Assembly: GCA_937880335.1 (NCBI GenBank)
Contig: CALFLJ010000113.1
Span: 1 to 20,760 of the forward strand
From: an uncultured Succinatimonas sp.
Lineage (GTDB): Bacteria > Pseudomonadota > Gammaproteobacteria > Enterobacterales > Succinivibrionaceae
Direction of reading: 5' to 3'
Length of the DNA stretch: 20,760 nt
Positions within the stretch are counted from its first letter, which is position 1, and every line of letters begins with the position of its first letter. Of the stretch, positions 8,635-15,199 are shown piece by piece. Under the pieces are notes generated by a model that was not told the origin of the DNA, ran no database searches, and saw only the letters and a program-made list of their open reading frames with translations. A program made the position numbers and the translations under genes.

Positions 8635-8655
8635 ATAATCAACAATTATGATTAT
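8635..8655. promoter_or_regulatory. Candidate repressor operator over the catabolic operon's -10 and start
   Basis: A perfect inverted repeat, ATAATCA-N7-TGATTAT. It covers the presumed -10 element and transcription start of the minus-strand operon, the usual place for a repressor. The same half-site recurs at 8706-8712 and 8737-8743. The adjacent DeoR-family gene is the obvious candidate to bind it; this is inference from position and symmetry. Confidence 0.45.
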
Positions 8656-8693
8656 ACTCAATCATTTTTTATAAAACGTGAAGACAATCACGT
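8651..8693 (-). promoter_or_regulatory. Promoter of the acid-sugar operon with a CRP-like box
   Basis: On the minus strand a perfect TATAAT (8656-8651) is preceded by a poor -35 (ACGTTT at 17-base spacing). Centred at 8684.5 is ACGTGA-N6-TCACGT (8676-8693), a perfect inverted repeat that keeps the GTGA-N6-TCAC core of the CRP site, flanked by A and T runs. With transcription starting about 7 bases past the -10 the box centres close to -41.5, the class II CRP position. A weak -35 with an activator box there fits catabolite control. Confidence 0.5.
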
Positions 8694-8726
8694 ATTTTAA
8701 AATATATAATCAAAAATATATAAAAA

Positions 8727-8744
8727 TTGATTAATGATAATCAA
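8727..8744. promoter_or_regulatory. Second inverted repeat (TTGATTA-ATGA-TAATCAA), candidate operator for the DeoR gene
   Basis: A perfect 7-bp inverted repeat with a 4-base centre lies about 82 bases before the chosen deoR start. It shares the AATCA half-site with the repeat at 8635-8655, consistent with autoregulation by the same protein. A 12-base direct repeat ATATATAATCAA at 8631-8642 and 8702-8713 adds to the pattern. High AT content makes some of this expected by chance. Confidence 0.4.
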
Positions 8745-8825
8745 AATAATCCTTAAACATGTCAAAATTTGATAATATAAAGAATAGTGAAATTTATATT
8801 ATTCAGTATGGAAGCGAGGATAATT

Positions 8826-9584
8826 ATGTTTATATCCCGTCAAGATAAAATATTAGAGTTTCTTAAAACCAAGAATTTAGCTACTGTAGATGATTTAGTT
8901 GAAATTACCGGAGCCTCTCCTGCAACAATTCGAAGAGATTTAATTAAACTTGACAATGCAGGTCTTGTATACCGCGTTCATGGGAGTGTTTCTTTAAAAG
9001 ACTCACCAAGTAGGCAGCCTACAACATCTGAAAAACAACGTTTGTATCATGAGCAAAAACTAAGAATTGCAGAAAAGGCTGCTTCTTTGGTTAAACCTGG
9101 GGATAGTGTTTTGTTTGATGCAGGCACTACCACCATTGAGATTGCTCGAAAGCTAATTGAGGTTCCGCTTAAAGTAATAACCACAGACTTACATATTGGC
9201 GCTCTTTTAGCTGATGTGAACTCAAAATCAGAGGTAACGCTAACAGGAGGAACTATTGATAACTCCTCTCAGTCATGCATAGGAGATAAAGCTCGTGAGG
9301 TGATTAATTCTGTTCATCCATCCTTTACGTTTATAAGTTGTAACGCTTGGGACTTAAGGTTTGGTATTACAGCCCCTACAATAGAGAAAGCCAATCTAAA
9401 AAGAGATTTAGCCCATATAATTTCTCATAAAGTTTTAGTCGCAGATAGTAGTAAATATGGTAAAAGTCAACTTTATGAAGTTGCAAAATTAAGAGAAATA
9501 GATACTATTATTACAGACTCAAATCTTCCTGCAGAAGCTGCTGATGCTATCTTAAATCTTGGTGTTGAACTTATTTTGGTATAA
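8826..9584 (+). CDS. DeoR-family transcriptional regulator
   Basis: Sugar-phosphate-responsive repressor of the DeoR/GlpR type. I place the start at the ATG at 8826 (252 residues), which has GCGAGGA five bases upstream and begins MFISRQDKILEFL, the normal first helix; the open frame extends back to a GTG at 8787 but that has no ribosome site. The winged helix-turn-helix spans about 5-55, with VDDLVEITGASPATIRRDL as the recognition part. The C-terminal sensor domain shows FDAGTTTIEIA (98-106), ITTDLHI (118-124) and LTGGTID (139-145), the loops that bind a phosphorylated sugar. It is divergent from the kinase-PdxA operon, so a phosphorylated acid-sugar intermediate is a reasonable inducer. It is convergent with the amidohydrolase gene, with a terminator between. 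Confidence 0.92.
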   Translation: MFISRQDKILEFLKTKNLATVDDLVEITGASPATIRRDLIKLDNAGLVYRVHGSVSLKDSPSRQPTTSEKQRLYHEQKLRIAEKAASLVKPGDSVLFDAGTTTIEIARKLIEVPLKVITTDLHIGALLADVNSKSEVTLTGGTIDNSSQSCIGDKAREVINSVHPSFTFISCNAWDLRFGITAPTIEKANLKRDLAHIISHKVLVADSSKYGKSQLYEVAKLREIDTIITDSNLPAEAADAILNLGVELILV

Positions 9585-9598
9585 AAATATAAGTTGAT

Positions 9599-9625
9599 TT
9601 ATTAGGCTTTTTTAAAGCCTAATAA
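9599..9625. terminator. Bidirectional hairpin between convergent genes
   Basis: A perfect 12-bp inverted repeat (TTATTAGGCTTT, loop TTT, AAAGCCTAATAA) fills the 46-base gap between the convergent deoR and amidohydrolase genes. No long U-tract follows on either side, but position and stem strength suit a shared terminator. Confidence 0.6.
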
Positions 9626-9630
9626 GATGG

Positions 9631-10776
9631 TTAGATCAAACGATCATAAAGTTTTAAGTTTGAGTAAGCGATATTTCCATTAACTATTGTTGCTAGAGGT
9701 TCAATTATCCTTTTTAAATAAAGAATTTCCCCATATGAATCTTTTATCTTAAAATTTTTCATTGAGGTTAATTTAAATAAACATAAATTAGCCAAATTAC
9801 CTGATTTTAATGGATCTGATGAAGGTAGATTAAGAGTTTTATAAGGGGTTTGAGTGGTAGCTTTTATTATCTTATTCAATGACATTCCTAATGCTAGGTA
9901 TTTGCTCATAGTATAGTTAAGTCCATAAGATACAGGCGTAAAAGTTCTAGATCTAATCATATCTGTGCTTATTATGTCTGGTAGAAATCCTTGTTTAATA
10001 CAGTTATAAATTACTCTAAAAGAGAAGTTCCTATATCCATCAGCTGTGTCAAATATTATGCCTTTTTCTTTTGCTTTATTTATACATTTTAATATGTTGC
10101 CTGAATTGTCAATTATGCTTTCACCAAGTTCGTTAAAAGCGTGGCAAAGGATATCGCCCTTATCTAAAATCTGACAAATTTCATCTAAAGTAGAGGGATG
10201 ATTACTAAAGTGAACGCATAAAGGCTTATTTAACTTTTTACTTAAACTTTTGGCATGTAAAAGAGAAGAAATATCATTAGTACAAATTTTGTCAAAACGT
10301 AACTTAAGGCCCCTTATACAATCGTATTTATTTATTGTCTCACAAATTCTATTGTCATCTATAGCCTGTGGAGAGACATTTTCCGGACAATTTTCACTTA
10401 TTTGTCCTGAGGATCCTACATTTAAGTAGGCATAAATTTTTGTATTAGTTTTTATAATAGTTTCATTAAAAAAATTAAAAAAATTTGAAACACCACAACT
10501 TCCTGCATCACAAAGAGCTGTACATCCTAAAGGTAGAGCATAGCTATCGGCTTTAAGCCCATTGTCGCTTGCTTCATATATATGACAGTGATGATCAATA
10601 AAACCTGGGCTTAGAAACAGATCCTTACCATCAATAATATATTGAGCTTCACTTTTGATCTGAGGAGAAATTTCTTGTATAAGATTTTTCTGTATTAAAA
10701 CATCTGATGTGAAAGGGGAATCCTTATTTGGATCAACAATAAATATGTTTTTTATTAAAAAACTTGGGGTATTCAT
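9631..10776 (-). CDS. Amidohydrolase-superfamily metallohydrolase, EF_0837/AHA_3915-like (cassette 2)
   Basis: TIM-barrel hydrolase of the amidohydrolase superfamily, probably cleaving an amide or ring of an imported acid. I start it at the ATG at 10776 (381 residues, GGAAA upstream); an earlier in-frame ATG at 10803 lies inside a terminator hairpin. Metal and catalytic positions are recognisable: His63 and His65 in DHHCH, Lys158 in RGLKLR, His189 in CVHF, His212 in LCHAF and Asp272 in STDMIRSR. A small beta domain surrounds the barrel (N-terminal strands with SPGFID; C-terminal NGNIAY). It is paralogous to the gene at 17011 but well diverged; where that gene has DCHG this one has TADG. Atu3266-type relatives deacylate N- or O-acyl acids; the substrate here is unknown. 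It follows the TRAP genes after a terminator. Confidence 0.85.
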   Translation of the reverse strand: MNTPSFLIKNIFIVDPNKDSPFTSDVLIQKNLIQEISPQIKSEAQYIIDGKDLFLSPGFIDHHCHIYEASDNGLKADSYALPLGCTALCDAGSCGVSNFFNFFNETIIKTNTKIYAYLNVGSSGQISENCPENVSPQAIDDNRICETINKYDCIRGLKLRFDKICTNDISSLLHAKSLSKKLNKPLCVHFSNHPSTLDEICQILDKGDILCHAFNELGESIIDNSGNILKCINKAKEKGIIFDTADGYRNFSFRVIYNCIKQGFLPDIISTDMIRSRTFTPVSYGLNYTMSKYLALGMSLNKIIKATTQTPYKTLNLPSSDPLKSGNLANLCLFKLTSMKNFKIKDSYGEILYLKRIIEPLATIVNGNIAYSNLKLYDRLI

Positions 10777-10791
10777 AATAGTTTCCAAATA

Positions 10792-10816
10792 AAAAGACCG
10801 CATAAAGCGGTCTTTT
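10792..10816 (-). terminator. Intrinsic terminator after the TRAP large permease, ahead of the amidohydrolase
   Basis: On the minus strand AAAAGACCGC, loop TTTAT and GCGGTCTTTT form a 10-bp stem continuing into TTTTTATTT. It lies 11 bases past the dctM stop and only 15 bases before the amidohydrolase start, so the amidohydrolase should be expressed by read-through at a lower level. Confidence 0.7.
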
Positions 10817-10827
10817 AGTTTTATTTT

Positions 10828-12123
10828 TTAGTAAATGATGTTTACAAGTCCTGTGGTAAAGAATGGTATAAATGTTAAGGCTATTAAGCAACCACCTAAA
10901 AGCATATAGAAAGGTACTGCTTCTTTTATGAAGGTACTCATAGGACATTTTGTAATTGAACAGGTTACGAACATTAAAGTTCCCATTGGAGGTGTTAGTG
11001 TTCCTATCGAGAAGTTAAAGATTACCACCATAGCAAATTGAATCTCATTTATACCAAAGTGATTAGCAATAGGAGCCAATAAAGGAACTAATATGATCAT
11101 AGCAGCTGTTCCTTCGATAAACATACCTATAAATATTAAAAATAAATTTACCAAAAGAAGAAATATAACAGCGTTATTTAGATGATCAATAAATAAGCTA
11201 GTTAGATATTGAGGGACTTTTTCTCTTGTTAAGACCCAAGCAAAAGCAGATGCTGCACCGACAATTAGCATAATTGCTGATGTTGTTAAGATAGTCTCTT
11301 TAATTGCTTTAAAACAATCGGATATCTTCATTTCTTTATAGACTATGCCTAAAAGTACAGCATAAATAATAGCAACAGATCCTGCTTCTGTAGGTGTAAA
11401 AGCTCCAATACGAATGCCACCAATGATGATTATAGGCAAACATAAAGGAAGAAATGCCCCTTTGAATGTAGTCCATACTCTTTTTGCTGAGGTATCTACT
11501 TTTTTATCAGAACGATACCCTCTTTTGTAGGAGATATAGGATACTAATAACATTAGTAAAACGCATAACAGTAATCCTGGACCAATTCCTGCAATGAATA
11601 ATTTGCCTATTGAAACATTAGCAATTGATCCATAAATAATCATTGCAATTCCTGGAGGAATGAGTGGAGTAATAATTGCAGATGAGGCTACAAGTACTGA
11701 AGCAAAAGCCTTTGAAAAGCCTCTTCTTTCCATTTCAGGAACCAACATTTTAGCTTCCATTGCTGCGTCAGCAAGGTTTGAACCTGACAGTCCACCCATT
11801 ATAGTAGCAACCAAAACTGTAACATGACCAATACCTCCTACTATATTTCCAAGTAATGATTCGCAGAAATCAACAATTCTTTTGGTTACACCAGTGTAAT
11901 TCATAAAAACACCAGCACAAACGAAGAAAGGTATGGCTAAAAGGGCATTAGACTGTGTTCCTGATATAATGCGTTGCACCATAAATTGGGGGTTTAAATC
12001 AGTATGTAATATAAAGTAAGTTGCAGCTGCACCTAAAATAGCAATAAATACGGGTAGGCGCATAAATAAAAATACAAGGAGCAGAATGCAACTTAGTGCG
12101 ATAGCAAAATCCATATTATTCAC
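10828..12123 (-). CDS. dctM: TRAP transporter large permease, DctM family (cassette 2)
   Basis: Ion-driven large membrane subunit of a TRAP transporter, 431 residues with about a dozen hydrophobic segments, in the inner membrane. Family landmarks in order: an N-terminal LLLVFLFMRLPVFIA helix, GGLSGSNLADAA (usual SGSSAATAA), IIPPGIAMIIYG, the FTPTEAGSVAI motif in the middle, and GTLTPPMGT near the C-terminus. It overlaps the small-permease gene by 8 bases, indicating coupled translation and a tight complex. The partner genes upstream are dctQ and the lipoprotein dctP. A strong terminator follows. Substrates of the family are carboxylates and related anions; this one is unassigned. Confidence 0.95.
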   Translation of the reverse strand: MNNMDFAIALSCILLLVFLFMRLPVFIAILGAAATYFILHTDLNPQFMVQRIISGTQSNALLAIPFFVCAGVFMNYTGVTKRIVDFCESLLGNIVGGIGHVTVLVATIMGGLSGSNLADAAMEAKMLVPEMERRGFSKAFASVLVASSAIITPLIPPGIAMIIYGSIANVSIGKLFIAGIGPGLLLCVLLMLLVSYISYKRGYRSDKKVDTSAKRVWTTFKGAFLPLCLPIIIIGGIRIGAFTPTEAGSVAIIYAVLLGIVYKEMKISDCFKAIKETILTTSAIMLIVGAASAFAWVLTREKVPQYLTSLFIDHLNNAVIFLLLVNLFLIFIGMFIEGTAAMIILVPLLAPIANHFGINEIQFAMVVIFNFSIGTLTPPMGTLMFVTCSITKCPMSTFIKEAVPFYMLLGGCLIALTFIPFFTTGLVNIIY

Positions 12124-12610
12124 CTCTATCTACTGCATTACTGTTACGATAAGATTGAAGTTCATTAAAGAAGGAAATGCTTAGGCAGATCATCATTAAC
12201 AGGCAACCTATAGGCACTATTGCATTTATTATCCAAACTTTCATTTGAAGAATATAGGTATATTTGCCCATCATATAAAGTAAGCTTTCTAGGTTTATTC
12301 CAAGATAAATAATGTAAGCTAGTAGAGCCATCATTAAAACGTAATTAAAAATTATTTGGCAAAGTTTTGCTTTTGTAGGAAGAAGATCAAAAACAATTTC
12401 TACAGCTACGTGAGAGCCATACCGGAATGCAGCTCCAGCTCCTGTAAATATTACCCAAAGGAAACAAGCCATCTGAACTTCTTCTGTAAAAGTGATTGGG
12501 CTATCGAAAATATAACGCATGATTACATTTAAAAAAGTAATAAAAACGAGGATTACGAAAAATACCCCAGCTACAATTAGATCTAAATTAGCAAGATATT
12601 TATTTTTCAT
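12116..12610 (-). CDS. dctQ: TRAP transporter small permease, DctQ family (cassette 2)
   Basis: Four-helix membrane subunit that joins DctM, 164 residues. Hydrophobic segments lie near 12-31, 48-66 (with the family's FLWVIFTGAGAAFR pattern), 84-104 and 127-147. After the second helix it keeps the characteristic GSHVAVEI stretch, which usually reads as H-[IV]-x-[VI]-[DE] in this family. The start has AGGAG seven bases upstream. It follows dctP across a 63-base gap filled by a hairpin and overlaps dctM at its 3' end. The paralogue at 15200 lacks the histidine at the matching place. Confidence 0.92.
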   Translation of the reverse strand: MKNKYLANLDLIVAGVFFVILVFITFLNVIMRYIFDSPITFTEEVQMACFLWVIFTGAGAAFRYGSHVAVEIVFDLLPTKAKLCQIIFNYVLMMALLAYIIYLGINLESLLYMMGKYTYILQMKVWIINAIVPIGCLLMMICLSISFFNELQSYRNSNAVDRGE

Positions 12611-12623
12611 TTAAAGCTCCTAA

Positions 12624-12653
12624 AACCATTGCCTTTAATAAAAGACAATGGTT
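12624..12653 (-). terminator. Hairpin between dctP and dctQ (cassette 2)
   Basis: A 13-bp stem on the minus strand (AACCATTGTCTTT, loop TATT, AAAGGCAATGGTT, with one T-G wobble), followed by a short TTTTAGG. It lies 20 bases past the dctP stop and just ahead of the dctQ ribosome site. Such a leaky terminator or 3'-stabilising hairpin allows more binding protein than permease. Confidence 0.65.
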
Positions 12654-12673
12654 GGTTGTTTATAGCTGACTAA

Positions 12674-13726
12674 TTATTTCATAGCCTGCTTTACGGTATC
12701 GTAAAGACCTGGAGTCCAATCCTTAAAATCAGGTAAGCTATAGAAAGCTTTTGATTTTTCAACTAAATCCTTTTTATACTCTTCGGATGGGGTTATTACA
12801 GTTACGCCTTCTTCTTTTAGTTTTGCAATGATTTCAGTATCAGCCTTTTCTGATAATTCATTCTGGTAAGCTCCTGCCTCATTACAAGTTTCAACTAAAA
12901 GTTTTTGAATTTCAGGGGATAAGCTATTAAAGAATTTAGTTCCGACAACAATAGTAGTCATGTTATATACATGTGCATCTAATAGAAGGTATTTTGCAAC
13001 TTCGTGGAATTTCCCGTAGTAAAGTAGTGACACTGGATTTTCAACACCGTCGATTGTTCCCTGCTGTAAAGCTGTATAAACTTCTCCCAAAGGCATAGGT
13101 GTAGGTTTTGCTCCCAAAACTTCCTGTCCTTTTAATTGAATAACATTTGTAGGGACACGAATTTTTAGTCCTTCAAAATCGGCTAAGTTGTTTAGTGGGC
13201 GTGTTGTTAATGTATGTCTAACACCAAAGCGCCAGTTTGAGGCTAGAATTTGCATATGAGATTTTTCAGCAAGGATTTTTGCTTGATCTTTGAACCAGTC
13301 ACTTCCGTAAAGCTTATAAGCTTCATCCATGTTGTTAAAAAGGTATGGTCCAAAAGTAATACCTAAATCCTTAACCCCGCGATCATAAAAATAAGCGCCA
13401 TCAGCTAAGGTACATATAGGCTCTCCTGCTACCATTTGGTCAAGTAAGTCTTCTTTAGTACCTAATTGATTAGATGGGTAAAGTTCAACTTTTACAGCTC
13501 CTTTAGAACGCTCCTCTACTAATTCCTTCCATTTTTCGCAACCTGCGTAGAAAGGTTCTCCTGGATTTGATTGGTGGCCAAGTCTTATAACAATTTGTTT
13601 TTCTTCAGGTGCATTTGCGCTTTCATTTTTTGCTGTATTCGCCTTATCACTATCTCCGCATCCTGTAAGAATAAAACTACCTGCAATTGCAATAGTAATG
13701 GCTTTAAAAAATTTATTCTTAATCAT
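12674..13726 (-). CDS. dctP: TRAP transporter substrate-binding lipoprotein, DctP family (cassette 2)
   Basis: Extracytoplasmic ligand receptor. I start it at the ATG at 13726 (350 residues), with GGAG six bases upstream; the open frame begins at a TTG at 13738 that overlaps the ribosome site. The signal peptide ends in a lipobox (LTGC, Cys23), so the mature protein should be membrane-anchored, which is less common than the free form. The charged Asn/Glu/Lys-rich linker that follows (24-43) fits a tether. The family core is intact: RLGH at the mature start, FGVRH with Arg170, LKIRVP with Arg190 that salt-bridges the ligand carboxylate, and EVYTALQQGTIDGVENP (215-231). First gene of the minus-strand TRAP operon. 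Confidence 0.95.
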   Translation of the reverse strand: MIKNKFFKAITIAIAGSFILTGCGDSDKANTAKNESANAPEEKQIVIRLGHQSNPGEPFYAGCEKWKELVEERSKGAVKVELYPSNQLGTKEDLLDQMVAGEPICTLADGAYFYDRGVKDLGITFGPYLFNNMDEAYKLYGSDWFKDQAKILAEKSHMQILASNWRFGVRHTLTTRPLNNLADFEGLKIRVPTNVIQLKGQEVLGAKPTPMPLGEVYTALQQGTIDGVENPVSLLYYGKFHEVAKYLLLDAHVYNMTTIVVGTKFFNSLSPEIQKLLVETCNEAGAYQNELSEKADTEIIAKLKEEGVTVITPSEEYKKDLVEKSKAFYSLPDFKDWTPGLYDTVKQAMK

Positions 13727-13776
13727 AAACGACTCCAAAGTGTGCCTGACTGTTAAGTAAGATGAAAACTGTATTG

Positions 13777-13839
13777 ATTATATTTAATTAAATTTGATCA
13801 TTCTTAATTATTTTTTACGTATTTGTGCGCATAATCACG
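13777..13839 (-). promoter_or_regulatory. Promoter of TRAP cassette 2 with a CRP-like box
   Basis: On the minus strand TATAAT lies at 13782-13777. TGTGC-N6-TCACG (13824-13839, centre 13831.5) keeps the GTG and TCAC cores of a CRP site with one mismatch in each arm. With a start near 13770 the box would centre near -61.5, a class I CRP position. The -35 at 17-base spacing is poor (AAGAAT). In such AT-rich DNA the -10 alone means little; the combined spacing is the argument. Confidence 0.4.
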
Positions 13840-13908
13840 ATATCGATATTTAAAATGAAAAAAGGTTTATTAATCTTTCTATAGTAAATAACGTAATTAT
13901 TATAAAAA

Positions 13909-13932
13909 ACAAACAATTCCTTCTTTGTTTGT
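13909..13932. promoter_or_regulatory. Perfect 8-bp inverted repeat with 8-base spacer in the divergent region
   Basis: ACAAACAA, spacer TTCCTTCT, TTGTTTGT. Arm-to-arm spacing is about one and a half helical turns. It lies roughly midway between the two TRAP operons and could be an operator for an unknown regulator or a weak RNA hairpin. No other copy was noticed in the window. Confidence 0.3.
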
Positions 13933-14077
13933 AAATAAAAAAAATGGAATAATATAGATCAATTTTAATTTTATAATTAGATATTTACTCTTAAATGACT
14001 TTAATTTTTGAAATAAATCATGGAATAAAATAAAAAAAGATTTTTATAACTGTTATATGAGCGATTTTAATCATAAT

Positions 14078-14120
14078 TGTGAATTATCTCTCATTATCTG
14101 TCAGATAATATTTTTATAAT
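14078..14120 (+). promoter_or_regulatory. Promoter of TRAP cassette 1 with a CRP-like box
   Basis: TGTGA-N6-TCTCA (14078-14093, one mismatch from the TGTGA-N6-TCACA core) is centred at 14085.5, and a perfect TATAAT sits at 14115-14120 with no recognisable -35. With a start near 14127 the box centres near -41.5, the class II CRP position. The start codon of dctP is at 14164. Confidence 0.45.
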
Positions 14121-14163
14121 TCATCATAAGTAAGAATTAATAAGTTTTTTATGGAGATTGTTT

Positions 14164-15135
14164 ATGTTTTTTGTAAAGTTAGTTAAAACTTCATCATTAG
14201 TTTTTGCCACAACTGCGATATTAGCTTCGCAGGTTGCCGTAGCTAAAGACAATATTATGTTAGGTTATGCTGATCCAGAAGACTCAATCTTCGGAAAAGC
14301 TGTAACAGCATTTAGTGAAAAGTTAACAGAGGTTTCAGGTGGAAAAATGTCTGTAACACTATTCCCAAATGGAGTTTTGGGTAGTATTAACGAAATGCCT
14401 GCTATGTTACAACAAGGATCATGTGATGCAACTATTATTGTTACATCATCTTTAGTAGATCTCTGTCCTGAGATGGGGGTTTTTGATCTTCCATTTTTAT
14501 TTGTTGATTATGATGATGCAAAAAAATCTGTATTAGGAGATGGTGGTAAATACCTTAAGACCAAATTAGAGGAACAGAATATGATCCTTACAGATTGGAT
14601 GACTATGGGATTTCGTGAGGTAACATCTAATAAGCCAATAAATTCTGTTGCAGACTTTAAAGGTGTGAAGATCCGTACACAGTCAAACGAGGTTCATCAA
14701 TCAATATTTTCTGCTTTAGGTGCAAATCCCACAATTATTAATTTTTCTGAGCTGTATACAGCAATGGAGCAGGGTACTGTTGATGCTCAGGAAAATCCTT
14801 ATGTAAATATCTATAACAACACCTACTACGATGTTCAGAAATATTTAGTTGAAACTAATCACGTGTTTCAAGTTGCAGGTTTATTATTTTCAAAAGCAAC
14901 AATGGATGAATTGACAGATGAACAGAAAAAGTGGGTAGCAGAAGCTTCAGCCTACGCTTCAGAGTATGAGTGGAAGGTAACCCAGGAGGACAATGCTAAG
15001 GCTAAAGAGGGTGCTATATCTAAGGGAATGACTTTCATTAAGCTTGATCATGACGAATTATTAAAGGCTACCTCTAAGGTATATGACATCTATACACCAA
15101 AATACGGTAATGTACTTAAGTTAATGGGTAAATAA
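14164..15135 (+). CDS. dctP: TRAP transporter substrate-binding protein, DctP family (cassette 1)
   Basis: Periplasmic ligand receptor, 323 residues from the ATG at 14164, which has GGAG seven bases upstream (an in-frame TTG two codons earlier is less likely). A cleavable signal peptide ends at AVA (25-27), with no lipobox, so this copy is soluble in the periplasm, unlike its paralogue at 12674. The binding core is present: FREV with Arg151, VKIRTQ with Arg171 as the likely ligand-carboxylate contact, and ELYTAMEQGTVDAQENP (196-212) with Asn211. A strong terminator follows 23 bases after the stop, before dctQ, which should keep this transcript abundant. First gene of the plus-strand cassette. 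Ligand unknown. Confidence 0.95.
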   Translation: MFFVKLVKTSSLVFATTAILASQVAVAKDNIMLGYADPEDSIFGKAVTAFSEKLTEVSGGKMSVTLFPNGVLGSINEMPAMLQQGSCDATIIVTSSLVDLCPEMGVFDLPFLFVDYDDAKKSVLGDGGKYLKTKLEEQNMILTDWMTMGFREVTSNKPINSVADFKGVKIRTQSNEVHQSIFSALGANPTIINFSELYTAMEQGTVDAQENPYVNIYNNTYYDVQKYLVETNHVFQVAGLLFSKATMDELTDEQKKWVAEASAYASEYEWKVTQEDNAKAKEGAISKGMTFIKLDHDELLKATSKVYDIYTPKYGNVLKLMGK

Positions 15136-15158
15136 TTTCGTATTGTGTTTTTCTGCTT

Positions 15159-15182
15159 AAGGGTGGGAAACCACCCTTTTTT
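15159..15182 (+). terminator. Intrinsic terminator between dctP and dctQ (cassette 1)
   Basis: AAGGGTGG, GAAA tetraloop, CCACCCTT, running into six T residues. A textbook rho-independent terminator. Because dctQ, dctM and the amidohydrolase follow directly, it is probably partial and sets a high binding-protein to permease ratio. Confidence 0.85.
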
Positions 15183-15199
15183 GTTTAAGAGAAATTTAT

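Larger units (their letters stand above)
13727..14163. promoter_or_regulatory. Divergent promoter region between the two TRAP cassettes
   Basis: About 437 bases without a gene, very AT-rich, separating two divergently transcribed TRAP operons. I see a promoter-like element for each direction, each with a CRP-like box, and one perfect 8-bp inverted repeat between them. I see no RNA gene, repeat array or convincing small reading frame. Confidence 0.75.

Noticed and set aside
8727..8744. FNR box
   Set aside because: The TTGAT and ATCAA halves are 8 bases apart, whereas FNR sites have 4.
8787..8825. N-terminal extension of DeoR from the GTG at 8787
   Set aside because: No ribosome site, and the added residues are not part of the DeoR fold; AGGA precedes the ATG at 8826.
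10733..10948. Open frame of 71 codons on the minus strand
   Set aside because: Overlaps the ends of dctM and the amidohydrolase and runs through the terminator; no protein character.
13757..14157. Small RNA or hidden gene in the TRAP divergent region
   Set aside because: Only AT-rich promoter-like sequence; no stable hairpin with a U-tract and no supported frame.
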